From Eremothecium cymbalariae DBVPG#7215 (Eukaryota; Ascomycota; Saccharomycetes; Saccharomycetales; Saccharomycetaceae), in assembly GCF_000235365.1 (NCBI RefSeq), contig NC_016451.1, positions 930,001-994,000 of the forward strand: DNA of 64,000 nt. The letters run 5' to 3'. The position numbers and the translations under genes were made by a program. Shown one piece after another: positions 41,801 to 53,454 of this stretch (positions are counted from its first letter, which is position 1; each line of letters starts with the position of its first letter). Below the pieces are notes generated by a model. That model was not told the DNA's origin and did not search any database. It saw only the letters and a list, made by a program, of their open reading frames with translations.

Positions 41801-42317
41801 ATTAAAACAGATCCCGTATTTTGACAGTGAAATTTTACAGAAGTGCGCTGACCACAAGGTCGAAACAGTATACGATATAATGGCATTGGAAGATGAAGAA
41901 CGTAATTCTATAATATCTTTACCTGCTATAAAGTTAAATCACGTCGCAGAATTTGTTAACAGTTATCCAAATATTGAATTACAGTATTCAATTGATAAAT
42001 CTGCTTCTATGATTGCAAACAAACCGAAAAGCATAAATGTTACTATAGTAAGAGATGAGGAGCCAGAATCTTTAATAGTGATTTCTAGCCGGTTTCCAGT
42101 CCAAAAACTAGAAAATTGGTGGATATTTATTGGAGAAATTTCTACTAAACAACTGTATGCAATTCGTAAAGTATCCTTGACGAAAGAAACGCAGTCTTAT
42201 GACCTTGATGTTACTATTTCAGAGGTTGGAAAGCATAGATTAACCTTATGGTGTGTTTGTGATTCCTATATGGATGCAGATAAAGAGCTGTCTTTTGACT
42301 TGGATGTTATTGAGTAG
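35847..42317 (+). CDS. BRR2: U5 snRNP helicase Brr2
   Basis: This is the largest gene in the window: 2156 residues (2163 in S. cerevisiae). It has an N-terminal regulatory region (about 1-450) with an acidic DDDDDEDNE stretch. The active helicase cassette follows, with APTGAGKT at 519-526, DEIH, GLSATLPN and HHAGL, a winged helix and a Sec63 unit. The second, catalytically relaxed cassette has CKGSGKT near 1370 and DDVH instead of DEAD/DEIH, with a second Sec63 unit to the end. Brr2 unwinds U4/U6 during spliceosome activation; the second cassette regulates the first and binds partners. It converges on RAD3 with 138 bases between stops. Certain. Confidence 0.98.
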   Translation: MSEEKKNEIKQKIREIYRYDGMSNKVLRADRRLQENKADPLKDAAIAQPKSMAGRISIKDMGQITTNEDSNIAEKPMIKELPVAKVKKEAATTTATRNIGLRSVLADGIDTLKYYPSTKPNTEVYGNILAYVSELLGNDMPHSVVVSATDLVLQVLKGDGLESEHSMTVKKQQIEEDLDMNLGENKFHELVNLSKKLTDYHRNTEPEAGNEVAIIDDSGSEDDDDDEDNEATTNQVLEDLGEGMNIELIDTNDQKTNDIKLGISNDIIEFHGSTKNDAVEHIPIYVIDEYYLQRKINSVLKVSDDLVHNISEKILQLLGEEYATKDLESKLIEILKFENYELIEFIVLNRMPLFWGTKLSRVSEKTRESVLEEMLKNGHYSLVEEYKKREVQPKRRVSDSSNEKSLKPAMKKQKNDFTSNYLQIVDLNTLSFDPGSKLLTTTRISLPKDSFKRIKPSYEEIHIPAPLMPTDGFPLVPISQFPEWAQKAFPVTETKTLNRIQSEVYPVVFDTDVNILLCAPTGAGKTNVAILAILRAISKFFNVERNKLQISKFKVVYVAPLKALVQEQVREFQRRLQQYGIRTAELTGDSNLTKQQISDTQILVSTPEKWDVITRNESNQSFIKYVRLIIIDEIHLLHDERGPVLESIVARSFRNQDLESIPRLLGLSATLPNFEDVAKFLRVPKEGLFYFDSSYRPCPLAQQFCGITEKSAIKKVNAMNHICYEKILESVAEGHQVIVFVHSRKDTSRTARWIKEKLVEEENINRFIPSDPGAVQILKRESKNISDRHLCELVEFGIGVHHAGLMKDDRSLSEDLFADGLLKVLVSTATLAWGVNLPAHTVIIKGTDVYSPEKGEWTHISPQDVLQMLGRAGRPRYDTNGEGIIITNQSDIQYYLAVLNQQLPIESQFISRFVDNLNAEIVLGSVKNRLDAVDWLGYTYLYVRLLKVPDIYNVPVEKYPEDTVLYNYRCNLAHSALTILHNNNLVVYDALSGNVRSTELGRIASRFYIKYTTISMYNESLGEQLDQLDILNIFAKSDEFKYMSCRQEEKHEITRLLERAPIPIKENADDPLAKVNILLQSYISRLVLDGFALNADMVFITQNAGRLFRALFEICLRKRWPRLTKILLNICRSIDRRLWLTNSPLRQFPRCPIEIIKKTEASSLPWIGYLYLKSPAEVAQAIRSEKFGKATYDLIQRFPKLRMECSIQPITQSVLKFSLELIPEWIWDSKIHGHAETFILTVEDTDGEVILYTDTITIMKDYSHTEHLIEFTIQLDLSKPVQVPPAYFISLSSEKWLHADYRIPVVLNEIHLPKKFPAPTQLIERDLIPINEVGEDEYMNTFPFSHFNKFQTHVFHPLYNTEDNVLICACKGSGKTVMAELALLNHWKNGKGRAVYICPSQERIDGLLEKWKHNFSNIAGGKNINKFGAELTLNLRLLTESHLILSTPSQFDLISRRWKRRRNIQTLELLILDDVHMVSNGLEGAIYETIISRMLFIRGQLETNLRTVGLSTSLADGRNFGEWIGANKNNIFNFSYQERNSPFQIQFQSYEDSNKVSVDPSMLKSAFELIINTPAHLNTVVFLSARKLCIDVGITFTKIANSINKSLSKMNASELDNYLIKVKDLQLKEFLKKGIGFFYKGMYASDKNIVEELHNKRLLSVTLSSRDFHNQAPISNNVIILSTQYYDIREHRNVNYTIIELLEMLGLSTGYSNNPGRAIILTNSKTKDYYKKFLTEPLPTESYMPFYLHDGFITDIATSIIESKQDCVDWITYTYFYRRIHANPSYYGVKDTSPMGISAYFTEVVQDTLDDLLEASVIEINHSVDEDQQQEADEVISPLNGCMISSHYNISFQTMYMFMNSLEKSTKLKSIIETLASALEFENIQFRQEEFTTLSKIHSALPFQYSAGLQQELPAFKVFVLLQAHFSRLKLPAELEMDLNSILGKVIPLLNGIIDILSGDGRLNVTTAIDLSQMLVQGCWDTDSPLKQIPYFDSEILQKCADHKVETVYDIMALEDEERNSIISLPAIKLNHVAEFVNSYPNIELQYSIDKSASMIANKPKSINVTIVRDEEPESLIVISSRFPVQKLENWWIFIGEISTKQLYAIRKVSLTKETQSYDLDVTISEVGKHRLTLWCVCDSYMDADKELSFDLDVIE

Positions 42318-42455
42318 TAGTGTAGTCCACGGTATACCAAAAAAATTATATGTACATAATATATATGAATATCTGAAGAGTGTTTCTACCATAAATATAT
42401 ATCTTTTATGCATCTTTCATTTCAATGTCATCGCCATTAGCAAACATGGCTCCTT

Positions 42456-44726
42456 TTAAATCGGCTTTTTTTTCTGTTCCTCTTGGTAGTTTAGAAGTTG
42501 ATTAATGTTCCAAACAGAAACTCCTTCGTGATCTTTCGGATCTGAAGCCTGCGCCATTGTTCTCAAAAATTGCTTAGTGTTAGCAATTGCCATATCAGTA
42601 GACAGGTTTAAGTCAGCATCTGAAAGACCCTGTAAGATCCATTTCGGTAACTGAGATTTCTTCCTAGAAAACCTTCTATCTGCCAGGACCATGACACCAT
42701 AGTCATCCTTACCTCTTAAGACTCTACCCAAACATTGTGCAGCATGTCTCATTGCGTCAAAGGATAGAAAATCATTTTCCCTGATTTGATAATTCTCCCT
42801 TAAAAATTCCAACCTAGCCTTTAAGATACGTGATTCAGTGTATTGAAATGGTATTCCAATCATCAATACAGTCCTTCCATAATGTTGATCAAAATCGATT
42901 CCTTCAGAGATTTTCCCTCGAGCTACAGACATTAAAATAGCACCGCGGCCATTTGAACAAGCCTTGCGATAAGTTTCCAAGGCTAAAGAGGTTTCCTGTG
43001 CATCAGGAGTTTCCACTAAAATCAACTTATACTTCCAAACTTCGTCCAATATGCCCATTGTCTGCCATGTTGAAATAATAGATTCCATGTATAAATAAGA
43101 TGGAAAGAAAACAACCATTCCATCTGGGGTTATCTTCGCAAACTCTACGAGCATAGAACCATAATTACGTACGATAGAAGGATCGTTTCTAATCTCAAAT
43201 CTTGAGGAAATAGCAACTTGATCGGAACCCTTAGTAACAATCATGGGCAAGAACGACTTTTCTGCCAATGTCATCGAGTAGGATTTTTGGACGACTGTAC
43301 CAAAATTTAACATTTTAGGGTACATATCTAGTGGTGAAATGGTTCCCGATGTAATAATCACCGATGAGAACCTTTCGAAGACAGGTTTTATCGCAATAGA
43401 CGCATCCAAACAAGTAAATCTCATAATTGGGTTTGGAACAGCAGCATTTTCAATTTCATAAGGTTCTATAATTAATAAAAATCCGCTTTCGTATGTTGAA
43501 ATTAGCGTAGCAAAAGTGGCAATATCCTTTAACGCATTAAAATCTTCTATCTCATCAACCTCTAAAGTTCTGACAAGTAAAGAAAGTCTTTCAGAACAAA
43601 ACCTCAACGGTTTTCTCTCTATAAATGTCAGTTGCTTCAAATGATGCAAAAAGGAATTCGGTGTTTCTGATATCACATGTAGAACTTTCATTCTAGTCTT
43701 CAAATATTCAATGAACCTTTTTAAAAATGAAACAAAATGTTCGGCGCGTCTAATATTACCAGGAACTGCTTCTTTCAATACGTCCCTCGATAATACTGGA
43801 GTTGGTATCAAAGGTTCTTCATCCGGATCCAGGATATCATTAGCACGCAAGCCTTTAACAAGATCCTGATATTCTTGTTGAAGTTTCATGGTATCCACCT
43901 TTCGCACTTCATCGACTTTCTTACCCAAGGCGTTGGCTCCTCTGGAAGCTCTTTTCAGCAAATCCTTCGTCAAATCTAAGGATAAAGATTCAATGCAGAC
44001 ATTATCAATGTTGTGAGCTTCATCAAAGATTACAATTGCATTTTGTGAAATTTCACGAGATACTCGCTCCTCAATTCTAGGATCCAACAAGTAATGGTAT
44101 GAATAAATGATGATATTACACATTGAAATCATCCGCCTAACCGTAAAATATGGGCAGATAGTCTTATCCTCGCAGTACTTTATGAGCTTCTCAAAAGAAT
44201 ATACCCCCAGCGGCAAATATTCTTCCGGTTGGTAATTATACATGTTTTCATGGTACTCACAAAGTTCCACATTGGCTTCAATATCTTGCTCTTTTTTAGT
44301 TTTAGCTTGACCATTCGTCATTCGACGACATTTCTCATCCACAACACTACCCTTTCGCTCTTTACTCACTCTTGGATGCAAGCACAAATTCTTTCTGCTT
44401 GTTAGTCCAAGCCCTCTAAATTCTTCTTGATATTCCAGTTCTTTCGCTCTGTAATCCATCAGCGACTCCAGCTCCACTAATGCCTTCTCTATTTCAGACA
44501 TGGTACGAGAACAGTATACTATCTTTCGATGCTCAGGATAATGCATTTGATAAGCTACTGTTAACGATAGCAACGAAACCGTTTTACCAGTACCAGAAGG
44601 CATCTCCAGTATACTATTTCCGCCAATATCCAATGTCTTCTTAAGATCACACATATACTGGTACTGCTCTGGATATATTTTAGGATAAGGAAAGATGACT
44701 GGAAGGTCATCTATGTAGAACTTCAT
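42456..44726 (-). CDS. RAD3: TFIIH DNA helicase Rad3 (XPD)
   Basis: The ATG at 44726 gives 756 residues, beginning MKFYIDDLPVIFPYP as in S. cerevisiae. The Walker A SGTGKT has its lysine at residue 48, the residue mutated in classical rad3 alleles. The four iron-sulfur cysteines follow in SRKNLCLHP, DEKCRRM, ELCEYHE and KTICPYF. DEAH appears in VIFDEAHNIDN, and the C-terminal motif VI in QCLGRVLRGKDDYG. Rad3 is the 5'-3' helicase of TFIIH, needed for nucleotide excision repair and transcription initiation. The protein ends soon after VSVWNINQLL and lacks the extended acidic tail of S. cerevisiae Rad3 (778). It lies in tandem with ADK2. Confidence 0.97.
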   Translation of the reverse strand: MKFYIDDLPVIFPYPKIYPEQYQYMCDLKKTLDIGGNSILEMPSGTGKTVSLLSLTVAYQMHYPEHRKIVYCSRTMSEIEKALVELESLMDYRAKELEYQEEFRGLGLTSRKNLCLHPRVSKERKGSVVDEKCRRMTNGQAKTKKEQDIEANVELCEYHENMYNYQPEEYLPLGVYSFEKLIKYCEDKTICPYFTVRRMISMCNIIIYSYHYLLDPRIEERVSREISQNAIVIFDEAHNIDNVCIESLSLDLTKDLLKRASRGANALGKKVDEVRKVDTMKLQQEYQDLVKGLRANDILDPDEEPLIPTPVLSRDVLKEAVPGNIRRAEHFVSFLKRFIEYLKTRMKVLHVISETPNSFLHHLKQLTFIERKPLRFCSERLSLLVRTLEVDEIEDFNALKDIATFATLISTYESGFLLIIEPYEIENAAVPNPIMRFTCLDASIAIKPVFERFSSVIITSGTISPLDMYPKMLNFGTVVQKSYSMTLAEKSFLPMIVTKGSDQVAISSRFEIRNDPSIVRNYGSMLVEFAKITPDGMVVFFPSYLYMESIISTWQTMGILDEVWKYKLILVETPDAQETSLALETYRKACSNGRGAILMSVARGKISEGIDFDQHYGRTVLMIGIPFQYTESRILKARLEFLRENYQIRENDFLSFDAMRHAAQCLGRVLRGKDDYGVMVLADRRFSRKKSQLPKWILQGLSDADLNLSTDMAIANTKQFLRTMAQASDPKDHEGVSVWNINQLLNYQEEQKKKPI

Positions 44727-44981
44727 CACCACCTAGTCTACTTTCTGCTCTATTTCTATAGTGGATTAGGATACTCGGTTTTAAACATTGAGATGCATTG
44801 AAGATGACGAACATTGATTTTCAGCAAACCTTTTATCGAAAAAAGTACAACAGCATTAGCTAATAATATGTAGAAGGCCAATTACATAGGAATCAAAGCT
44901 TGAGTTGCGCTAAGTATCTGATAAGTCTACTCGAATCTAGAATATAGTGAGAATTGAAAAGTATTTATATTTTTTTTAGTT

Positions 44982-45671
44982 TTAAGAACGACTATTTAGA
45001 TGTTCGTCAACAAGTTTTGCCAACTGTGGAAAAATTATATCAGATGAATCTCCATGGACAGTGTGAAAGATACCTTTACTGGAGTAGTACTCCTTTAGCG
45101 GGATCACAGTTTGATTATAGTCGTCTAATCTCTTTTTGAATACCTCTGCTGTATCATCGGACCTTTTAGTTAATGGCTCTCCTGTAACATCATCTTTTCC
45201 GAACACCTTAGGTGGGTTGTAATGTAGATTATACACCCTACCGCTAGGCTCATGGATATACCGTTTTTCAATCCTTCCAAGTATCACATCTTGGGGCACA
45301 CGAAGTTCAACCACCATGTTCACCGACGCCTCATTTTTGACTAAATCCCGTTCTAACACCTTAGCCTGGCCAACCGTACGGGGAAACCCATCAAGCAACC
45401 AGCTGGACTTTTTATGGAGCCAGCCACGTCTGGCTAATTCCCCCATAACAACCCCACTGATTAAATTATCCGGCAGCAGCTTACCTTGGCCAATGTATGA
45501 TGCGGCTTGTTGACCAAGCATACTGCCGGCAGAAATCTCACACCGTAAAATATCCCCGGAAGAAACCGATTGTATGTTGGAAAACCGTTTGAGCAACTTA
45601 TTAGTTTGTGTACCCTTTCCAGAGCCTGGGGCACCCAATATCAAGAGTCTCAGAGGTTGGAGTGTGTGCAT
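44982..45671 (-). CDS. ADK2: Mitochondrial GTP:AMP phosphotransferase Adk2
   Basis: This 229-residue adenylate kinase (225 in S. cerevisiae) has the P-loop GAPGSGKGTQ at 13-22 and the NMP-binding motif SSGDILR. DGFPRT is also present, as is a long LID domain around 130-165 with GRVYNLHYNPPKV. Adk2 phosphorylates AMP with GTP in the mitochondrial matrix. The N-terminus is short with little charge, so targeting is probably internal, as in the S. cerevisiae protein. It sits upstream of RAD3 in the same direction, as on S. cerevisiae chromosome V (YER170W-YER171W), and diverges from MSH6. Confidence 0.94.
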   Translation of the reverse strand: MHTLQPLRLLILGAPGSGKGTQTNKLLKRFSNIQSVSSGDILRCEISAGSMLGQQAASYIGQGKLLPDNLISGVVMGELARRGWLHKKSSWLLDGFPRTVGQAKVLERDLVKNEASVNMVVELRVPQDVILGRIEKRYIHEPSGRVYNLHYNPPKVFGKDDVTGEPLTKRSDDTAEVFKKRLDDYNQTVIPLKEYYSSKGIFHTVHGDSSDIIFPQLAKLVDEHLNSRS

Positions 45672-45866
45672 CGAATTGGTGTCTTGAGGAGTAGGTGAAT
45701 CATATCCAAATAAACTGAGTCCAAATGAACTTCTATAATAAGACTAATATTATTTTTTTTCAATGTAGGACAAATCAAAGGCATTAATAATCACACCATT
45801 CAGTCATGGACCAATAAAGCCATTGCCAATGTGACTATAACGAACAAATCTTGGATCCCTAGGACA

Positions 45867-45892
45867 TTGCTTACAATTAATATTGTAAGCAA
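45867..45892. repeat. 26-base inverted repeat, 11-bp arms
   Basis: TTGCTTACAAT and its exact complement ATTGTAAGCAA flank TAAT. It lies about 200 bases upstream of ADK2. It could be a dimeric regulator site or a chance palindrome. Confidence 0.85.
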
Positions 45893-46115
45893 CTATTTCC
45901 TTTAAACTCTGCTTATAATGTGAAACGATAGTTGGATTTGCCAATTGGATGTGGCAAAGCTTGTGGATCTTTCTTATGTGCAAGTAACAGTTTTCATAGC
46001 CACTGGCAACTCCAGTATATTCCAGCGGACTGGAATGCATACTCTATCTAGCAGCTTATAATTCTCAATTGGTCAAGCTTTTAACCTGCATTGGCCAATG
46101 TCAAATGTTGGTTTC

Positions 46116-46151
46116 ACGCGTTGTTTTATGATTTTCCAAAGAAATACGCGT
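46116..46151. promoter_or_regulatory. Two MCB elements (ACGCGT) upstream of MSH6
   Basis: ACGCGT occurs at 46116-46121 and 46146-46151, 126 and 96 bases before the MSH6 ATG. MCB elements bind MBF (Mbp1-Swi6) and drive late-G1 expression of replication and repair genes; S. cerevisiae MSH6 is cell-cycle regulated in this way. Two copies at this spacing make a functional pair likely. Confidence 0.7.
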
Positions 46152-46241
46152 TTATAGGTTTTCTACGTTTTACAAGAACCAACAGTGCAGGACTTATTGC
46201 AACTAAGACGTAGTAAAAAAGAGATACACTAGGTTGATCCA

Positions 46242-49200
46242 ATGGCACCGTCGACTCCTCAACCAGTGAGAACATCTGGTGCACCGTTGCCCGCCGGAAA
46301 GAAGCGCTTGAAGCAAGCTACATTAATGTCGTTCTTTAAAAAGACCGCTGCCACTGCACTCCAGGCTTCACCGGATATCCAAAAGGGCAATGGTAAGTAT
46401 CCTGTGAGCCCGCAAAGCTCTACTCCTAGCAAGGTAAAGGAATCCAAATTATTTGTGAGTATGGATGATGATGCAAATGATGCAAATGATACTACGTATT
46501 TGACGGCTAATGACGGTGATTCTAGGGTTGACCTTGGCACCTCAAAGGAAGCTACAACTCTGACTGAAGATAGCCCAAGTTCTGATTCTGTGAGGTTGAC
46601 AACTAGTGTTTTAGGAAATAAGAGGGGGTTTGATAATGAATTTGTGCATTCTGCATCAGGGTCTATGAGGCATAAAAAACCGGTTTCTTACGTGGATGAG
46701 AGCGATGAAGAGGATGATGTTTCCCCTGGGAAATCTGGAAGTGCCATGAAACGCGCCCGTACCCGTACTCGTGTAGCTCTAAGTGGTGATAGTGAGGAGG
46801 ATGAATATGTTCCAGCTAAGGATGAATCCCATGCGGATGAGCATAGTGATTACCTTGAAGACAATGAAGATGATGCTGACATTTTTGAATTTGTATCCAA
46901 ACCACGTACTCCGGCGAAATCAGTTCAGTCCAGAGCTGGGGTTCTGAAGATAAACAGAGAACAGAAGAATAGGTCGCTAAAGTCTACAAGCAAAATGGAG
47001 ATCACGGCGTCATCTGACAAGCATACCAATTTTAATAAAAATAACGAGCAGCGTTACCAATGGTTAGTCAATGAGCGAGATGCCGCTGGTCACCAACCTT
47101 CTGATTCAGATTATGATCCAAGATCATTGTATGTCCCTCCTGAAGCATGGGCGAAGTTCACCCCTTTTGAAAAGCAGTACTGGCAAATTAAGTCTAAAAT
47201 GTGGGATTGCATTGTTTTCTTTAAGAAAGGCAAGTTTTTTGAACTTTATGAAAAGGATGCACATTTGGCAAACCAATTGTTTGATTTAAAGATCGCTGGA
47301 GGCGGTAGGGCTAACATGCAGTTAGCCGGTATTCCAGAGATGTCCTTTGAGTATTGGGCTTCCCAATTTATCCAAAATGGATACAAAGTAGCCAAAGTAG
47401 ACCAAAAAGAGTCCATGCTAGCAAAAGAAATGAGGGAAGGTAACAAAGGTATTGTTGAAAGAGAATTGCAGTGCGTTCTAACTTCTGGAACATTAACTGA
47501 GAGTGGCATGCTTCAAACAGACTTAGCCACATACTGTATGGCTATTAGAGAGGAGCCAATTGATTACTACAATCTTGATTGTCACAATCATTCCTCTACA
47601 GAAAAAAATTCAACTGGAAAATATTTTGGTGTCTCCATCATTGATACCGCTACTGGGCATATAAAGATGTTGGAGTTTGAAGATGATAATGAATGTAGTC
47701 AGTTGGACACATTAGTGGCCCAGGTGAAACCAAAAGAGGTGATTATTGAAAGAAAAAACCTGTCTACTCTAGCGCACAAGATAGTGAAATTCAATGTGCA
47801 GCCTGATGCAATATTTAATTATCGTACTCCAGAAGAATTTTATGACTTCAATCGAACCTATGATGAAATTGTGACTCACGGATACTTCCCGAACATGGAA
47901 AGTTGGCCCCAGGTGCTTCAGGAGTATTACAATAAGGGCAAAAAGGTGGGGTTTCATGCTTTTGGTGGCTTGCTTTCTTATTTACAATGGTTAAAGTTGG
48001 ATTTGTCGCTGGTAACTATGGGTCAAATAGAGCAGTATGATCATACTAAGTCACAAGGATTTCTATGTCTTGATGGAATAACCCTACAGAACTTGGAGAT
48101 ATTTGCAAATTCCTTTGATGGAAGTGATAAAGGGACATTGTTTAAACTGTTAAACCATGCCATAACACCTATGGGCAAAAGAGCGATCAGAAACTGGGTA
48201 ATGCATCCACTGTTAAATAAACAGCATATTGATGAAAGATTAGATTCTGTAGACCAATTATTGAGTGATATGGATATTAGAGGCATTATAGAAAGTGCCT
48301 TTATAGGGCTTCCAGATTTAGAAAGACTGTTATCACGTATCCATTCAAATACACTCAAAATTTCAGAATTTGATAAAGTGATAACTGGGTTTGAAACAGT
48401 GTCAAAACTTGTTCAAGACCTGAATAAGTACGAGTTAAAGGGATCTTTATTGAAGTTTCTCAAAGAAATCCCTATTACTCTGGAAGGAGATATAAATACC
48501 TGGAATAAGGTATATGATCGTAATAAAGCCGTTCACGAAGGGGCTCTAATCCCAAATAAAGGAGTGGAGCAGGAGTTTGATAAATCCATTGACAGAATTA
48601 ACGAACTTGAAAACGAATTTTCCTCCATGCTCAGAGAGTATAAAAAGGAATTGAAATGCTCGAGCATTCAATACAAGGATTCAGGTAAGGAAATTTATAC
48701 AATTGAAATTCCAATATCTGTATGTAAAAATGTACCCTCTAATTGGACTCAGATGGGTTCTAACAAATCCACTAAAAGATATTATTCGCCAACAGTTCAA
48801 AAGATGGCTAGGGCTATGGCAGAGGCTCGTGAACATCATAAAATATTGGAAGAGGGACTCAAAGGTAAACTTTATCAAAAGTTTGATATGAAATATTCTA
48901 CTGTTTGGCTTCCAACTATCAGATCAATATCTAACATCGACTGCATCTTGTCTCTCTCGCGTGCGTCCGAAGGGTTAGGATTTCCAGCTTGTAGACCTGT
49001 GTTTCATGATAGTACAGACACGAAAACTGGTCATAAATCAAATGGGTTTCTCTCATTCAAGCAATTGAGACATCCGTGTTTTAATATGGGTGCTACGGCT
49101 GCAACGGATTTCATCCCTAATGATGTTACCTTAGGACGCGATACAGCCCAATTAGCCTTGCTGACAGGCGCAAATGCTGCTGGGAAATCAACTGTCTTGA

Positions 49201-49943
49201 GGATGACATGTGTTGCCGTTATTATGGCCCAACTGGGGTGTTACGTACCTTGCGAAGTTGCTGAACTAACACCTGTAGATCGAATTATGACTAGAATAGG
49301 CGCTAACGATAACATTATGCAAGGGAAATCAACATTTTTCGTAGAACTGAGTGAAACCAAAAAAATCTTAGATATGGCAACTAATAGGTCTTTGTTGGTT
49401 TTGGATGAACTAGGCAGAGGTGGTTCTTCTAATGATGGATTTGCGATTGCGGAGGGTGTGTTCCATCACATTGCGACCCACGTCCAAAGCTTAGGATTTT
49501 TCGCCACACATTATGGAACACTGGGCCAAAGCTTCAGCCATCATCCTATGATAAAACCATTAAAAATGTCTATATTGGTTGATGAAGCTTCTAGGAATGT
49601 CACATTCTTGTACAAGTTGATTGAAGGCCAGAGTGAAGGCTCCTTCGGAATGCATGTTGCATCTATGTGCGGTATACCAAGGCAAATCGTTGACCGTGCG
49701 GAGAAGACCGCCGACACTTTGGAACATACACTTAGAATAATGAGAGAACATAAGAAATATGTCAAAGGCAGTAATGTTATGCCATTAGGTTTGCAAAGTG
49801 ACTTCGTTAGACTTAATTTTGGTGATGGATTAAATAATTCAGTCAAAGGCTCTGGTGAAGGTGTAAATATTTACGACACCAATATCAAGGCACATGTCTT
49901 GTCAAGCATCATATCCATGATTGATGGGTTGAGCAAAGACTGA
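46242..49943 (+). CDS. MSH6: Mismatch repair protein Msh6
   Basis: This 1233-residue MutS homologue (1242 in S. cerevisiae) starts with a PCNA-binding PIP box QATLMSFF at 25-32. A disordered acidic and basic N-terminal region follows, to about 270. The mismatch-binding domain contains GKFFELYEKD, with the Phe-X-Glu that stacks on the mispaired base. The connector, lever and clamp domains follow. The ATPase has Walker A GANAAGKST at 976-984, the signature FVELSETKKIL, and Walker B LLVLDELGRGGSS. Msh6 pairs with Msh2 as MutSalpha to recognise base mismatches and small loops. Two MCB sites lie upstream. It converges on the GIS1/RPH1 gene. Certain. Confidence 0.98.
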   Translation: MAPSTPQPVRTSGAPLPAGKKRLKQATLMSFFKKTAATALQASPDIQKGNGKYPVSPQSSTPSKVKESKLFVSMDDDANDANDTTYLTANDGDSRVDLGTSKEATTLTEDSPSSDSVRLTTSVLGNKRGFDNEFVHSASGSMRHKKPVSYVDESDEEDDVSPGKSGSAMKRARTRTRVALSGDSEEDEYVPAKDESHADEHSDYLEDNEDDADIFEFVSKPRTPAKSVQSRAGVLKINREQKNRSLKSTSKMEITASSDKHTNFNKNNEQRYQWLVNERDAAGHQPSDSDYDPRSLYVPPEAWAKFTPFEKQYWQIKSKMWDCIVFFKKGKFFELYEKDAHLANQLFDLKIAGGGRANMQLAGIPEMSFEYWASQFIQNGYKVAKVDQKESMLAKEMREGNKGIVERELQCVLTSGTLTESGMLQTDLATYCMAIREEPIDYYNLDCHNHSSTEKNSTGKYFGVSIIDTATGHIKMLEFEDDNECSQLDTLVAQVKPKEVIIERKNLSTLAHKIVKFNVQPDAIFNYRTPEEFYDFNRTYDEIVTHGYFPNMESWPQVLQEYYNKGKKVGFHAFGGLLSYLQWLKLDLSLVTMGQIEQYDHTKSQGFLCLDGITLQNLEIFANSFDGSDKGTLFKLLNHAITPMGKRAIRNWVMHPLLNKQHIDERLDSVDQLLSDMDIRGIIESAFIGLPDLERLLSRIHSNTLKISEFDKVITGFETVSKLVQDLNKYELKGSLLKFLKEIPITLEGDINTWNKVYDRNKAVHEGALIPNKGVEQEFDKSIDRINELENEFSSMLREYKKELKCSSIQYKDSGKEIYTIEIPISVCKNVPSNWTQMGSNKSTKRYYSPTVQKMARAMAEAREHHKILEEGLKGKLYQKFDMKYSTVWLPTIRSISNIDCILSLSRASEGLGFPACRPVFHDSTDTKTGHKSNGFLSFKQLRHPCFNMGATAATDFIPNDVTLGRDTAQLALLTGANAAGKSTVLRMTCVAVIMAQLGCYVPCEVAELTPVDRIMTRIGANDNIMQGKSTFFVELSETKKILDMATNRSLLVLDELGRGGSSNDGFAIAEGVFHHIATHVQSLGFFATHYGTLGQSFSHHPMIKPLKMSILVDEASRNVTFLYKLIEGQSEGSFGMHVASMCGIPRQIVDRAEKTADTLEHTLRIMREHKKYVKGSNVMPLGLQSDFVRLNFGDGLNNSVKGSGEGVNIYDTNIKAHVLSSIISMIDGLSKD

Positions 49944-50314
49944 ACTTTATCATTTATTAACTTAATTTTACACACACTATTAGTGAATATTTAATGTTTT
50001 ATAACACTCTTTGTAACTATAAACTACTGGAGTAGATAAGAAACATAACTTATCGTATACGTCATCATATATTATACATATATCCACAACTTACACCTAT
50101 TAAGTCAACAATTATTCGGATTCCCCTAAATTATTAATAGTTTTTCTAACCAAACGAATTTACAATTTTTGAATTTTACAACTTTCTATTTACCTTCGGT
50201 TTATCATTTCACCATAGTAACTATCAGGATACAAACCAACAAACAAAACAAAATAAAATTAAAAAAAAAGTAGAAAAGCAGATATAACTTTTGTTTGTCA
50301 ATACACACCCATAA
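49944..50314. other. Convergent 3' region MSH6/GIS1
   Basis: This AT-rich DNA between stop codons carries TATATA/ATATATCC-type polyadenylation signals and A-rich runs near 50250-50275. No gene is seen. Confidence 0.5.

Positions 50315-53454
<3,140 letters not shown>

Larger units (their letters stand above)
45672..46241. other. Divergent promoter region ADK2/MSH6
   Basis: The region is 570 bases long. It holds a 26-base near-perfect palindrome (45867-45892), a perfect CATTGGCCAATG palindrome at 46089-46100 containing CCAAT boxes, and two MCB sites close to MSH6. A 78-codon minus-strand frame (45804-46040) covers most of the middle but has no recognisable content. Confidence 0.5.

Noticed and set aside
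45804..46040. 78-codon minus-strand frame between ADK2 and MSH6
   Set aside because: No recognisable content; it runs through a palindrome in a normal-sized divergent promoter.
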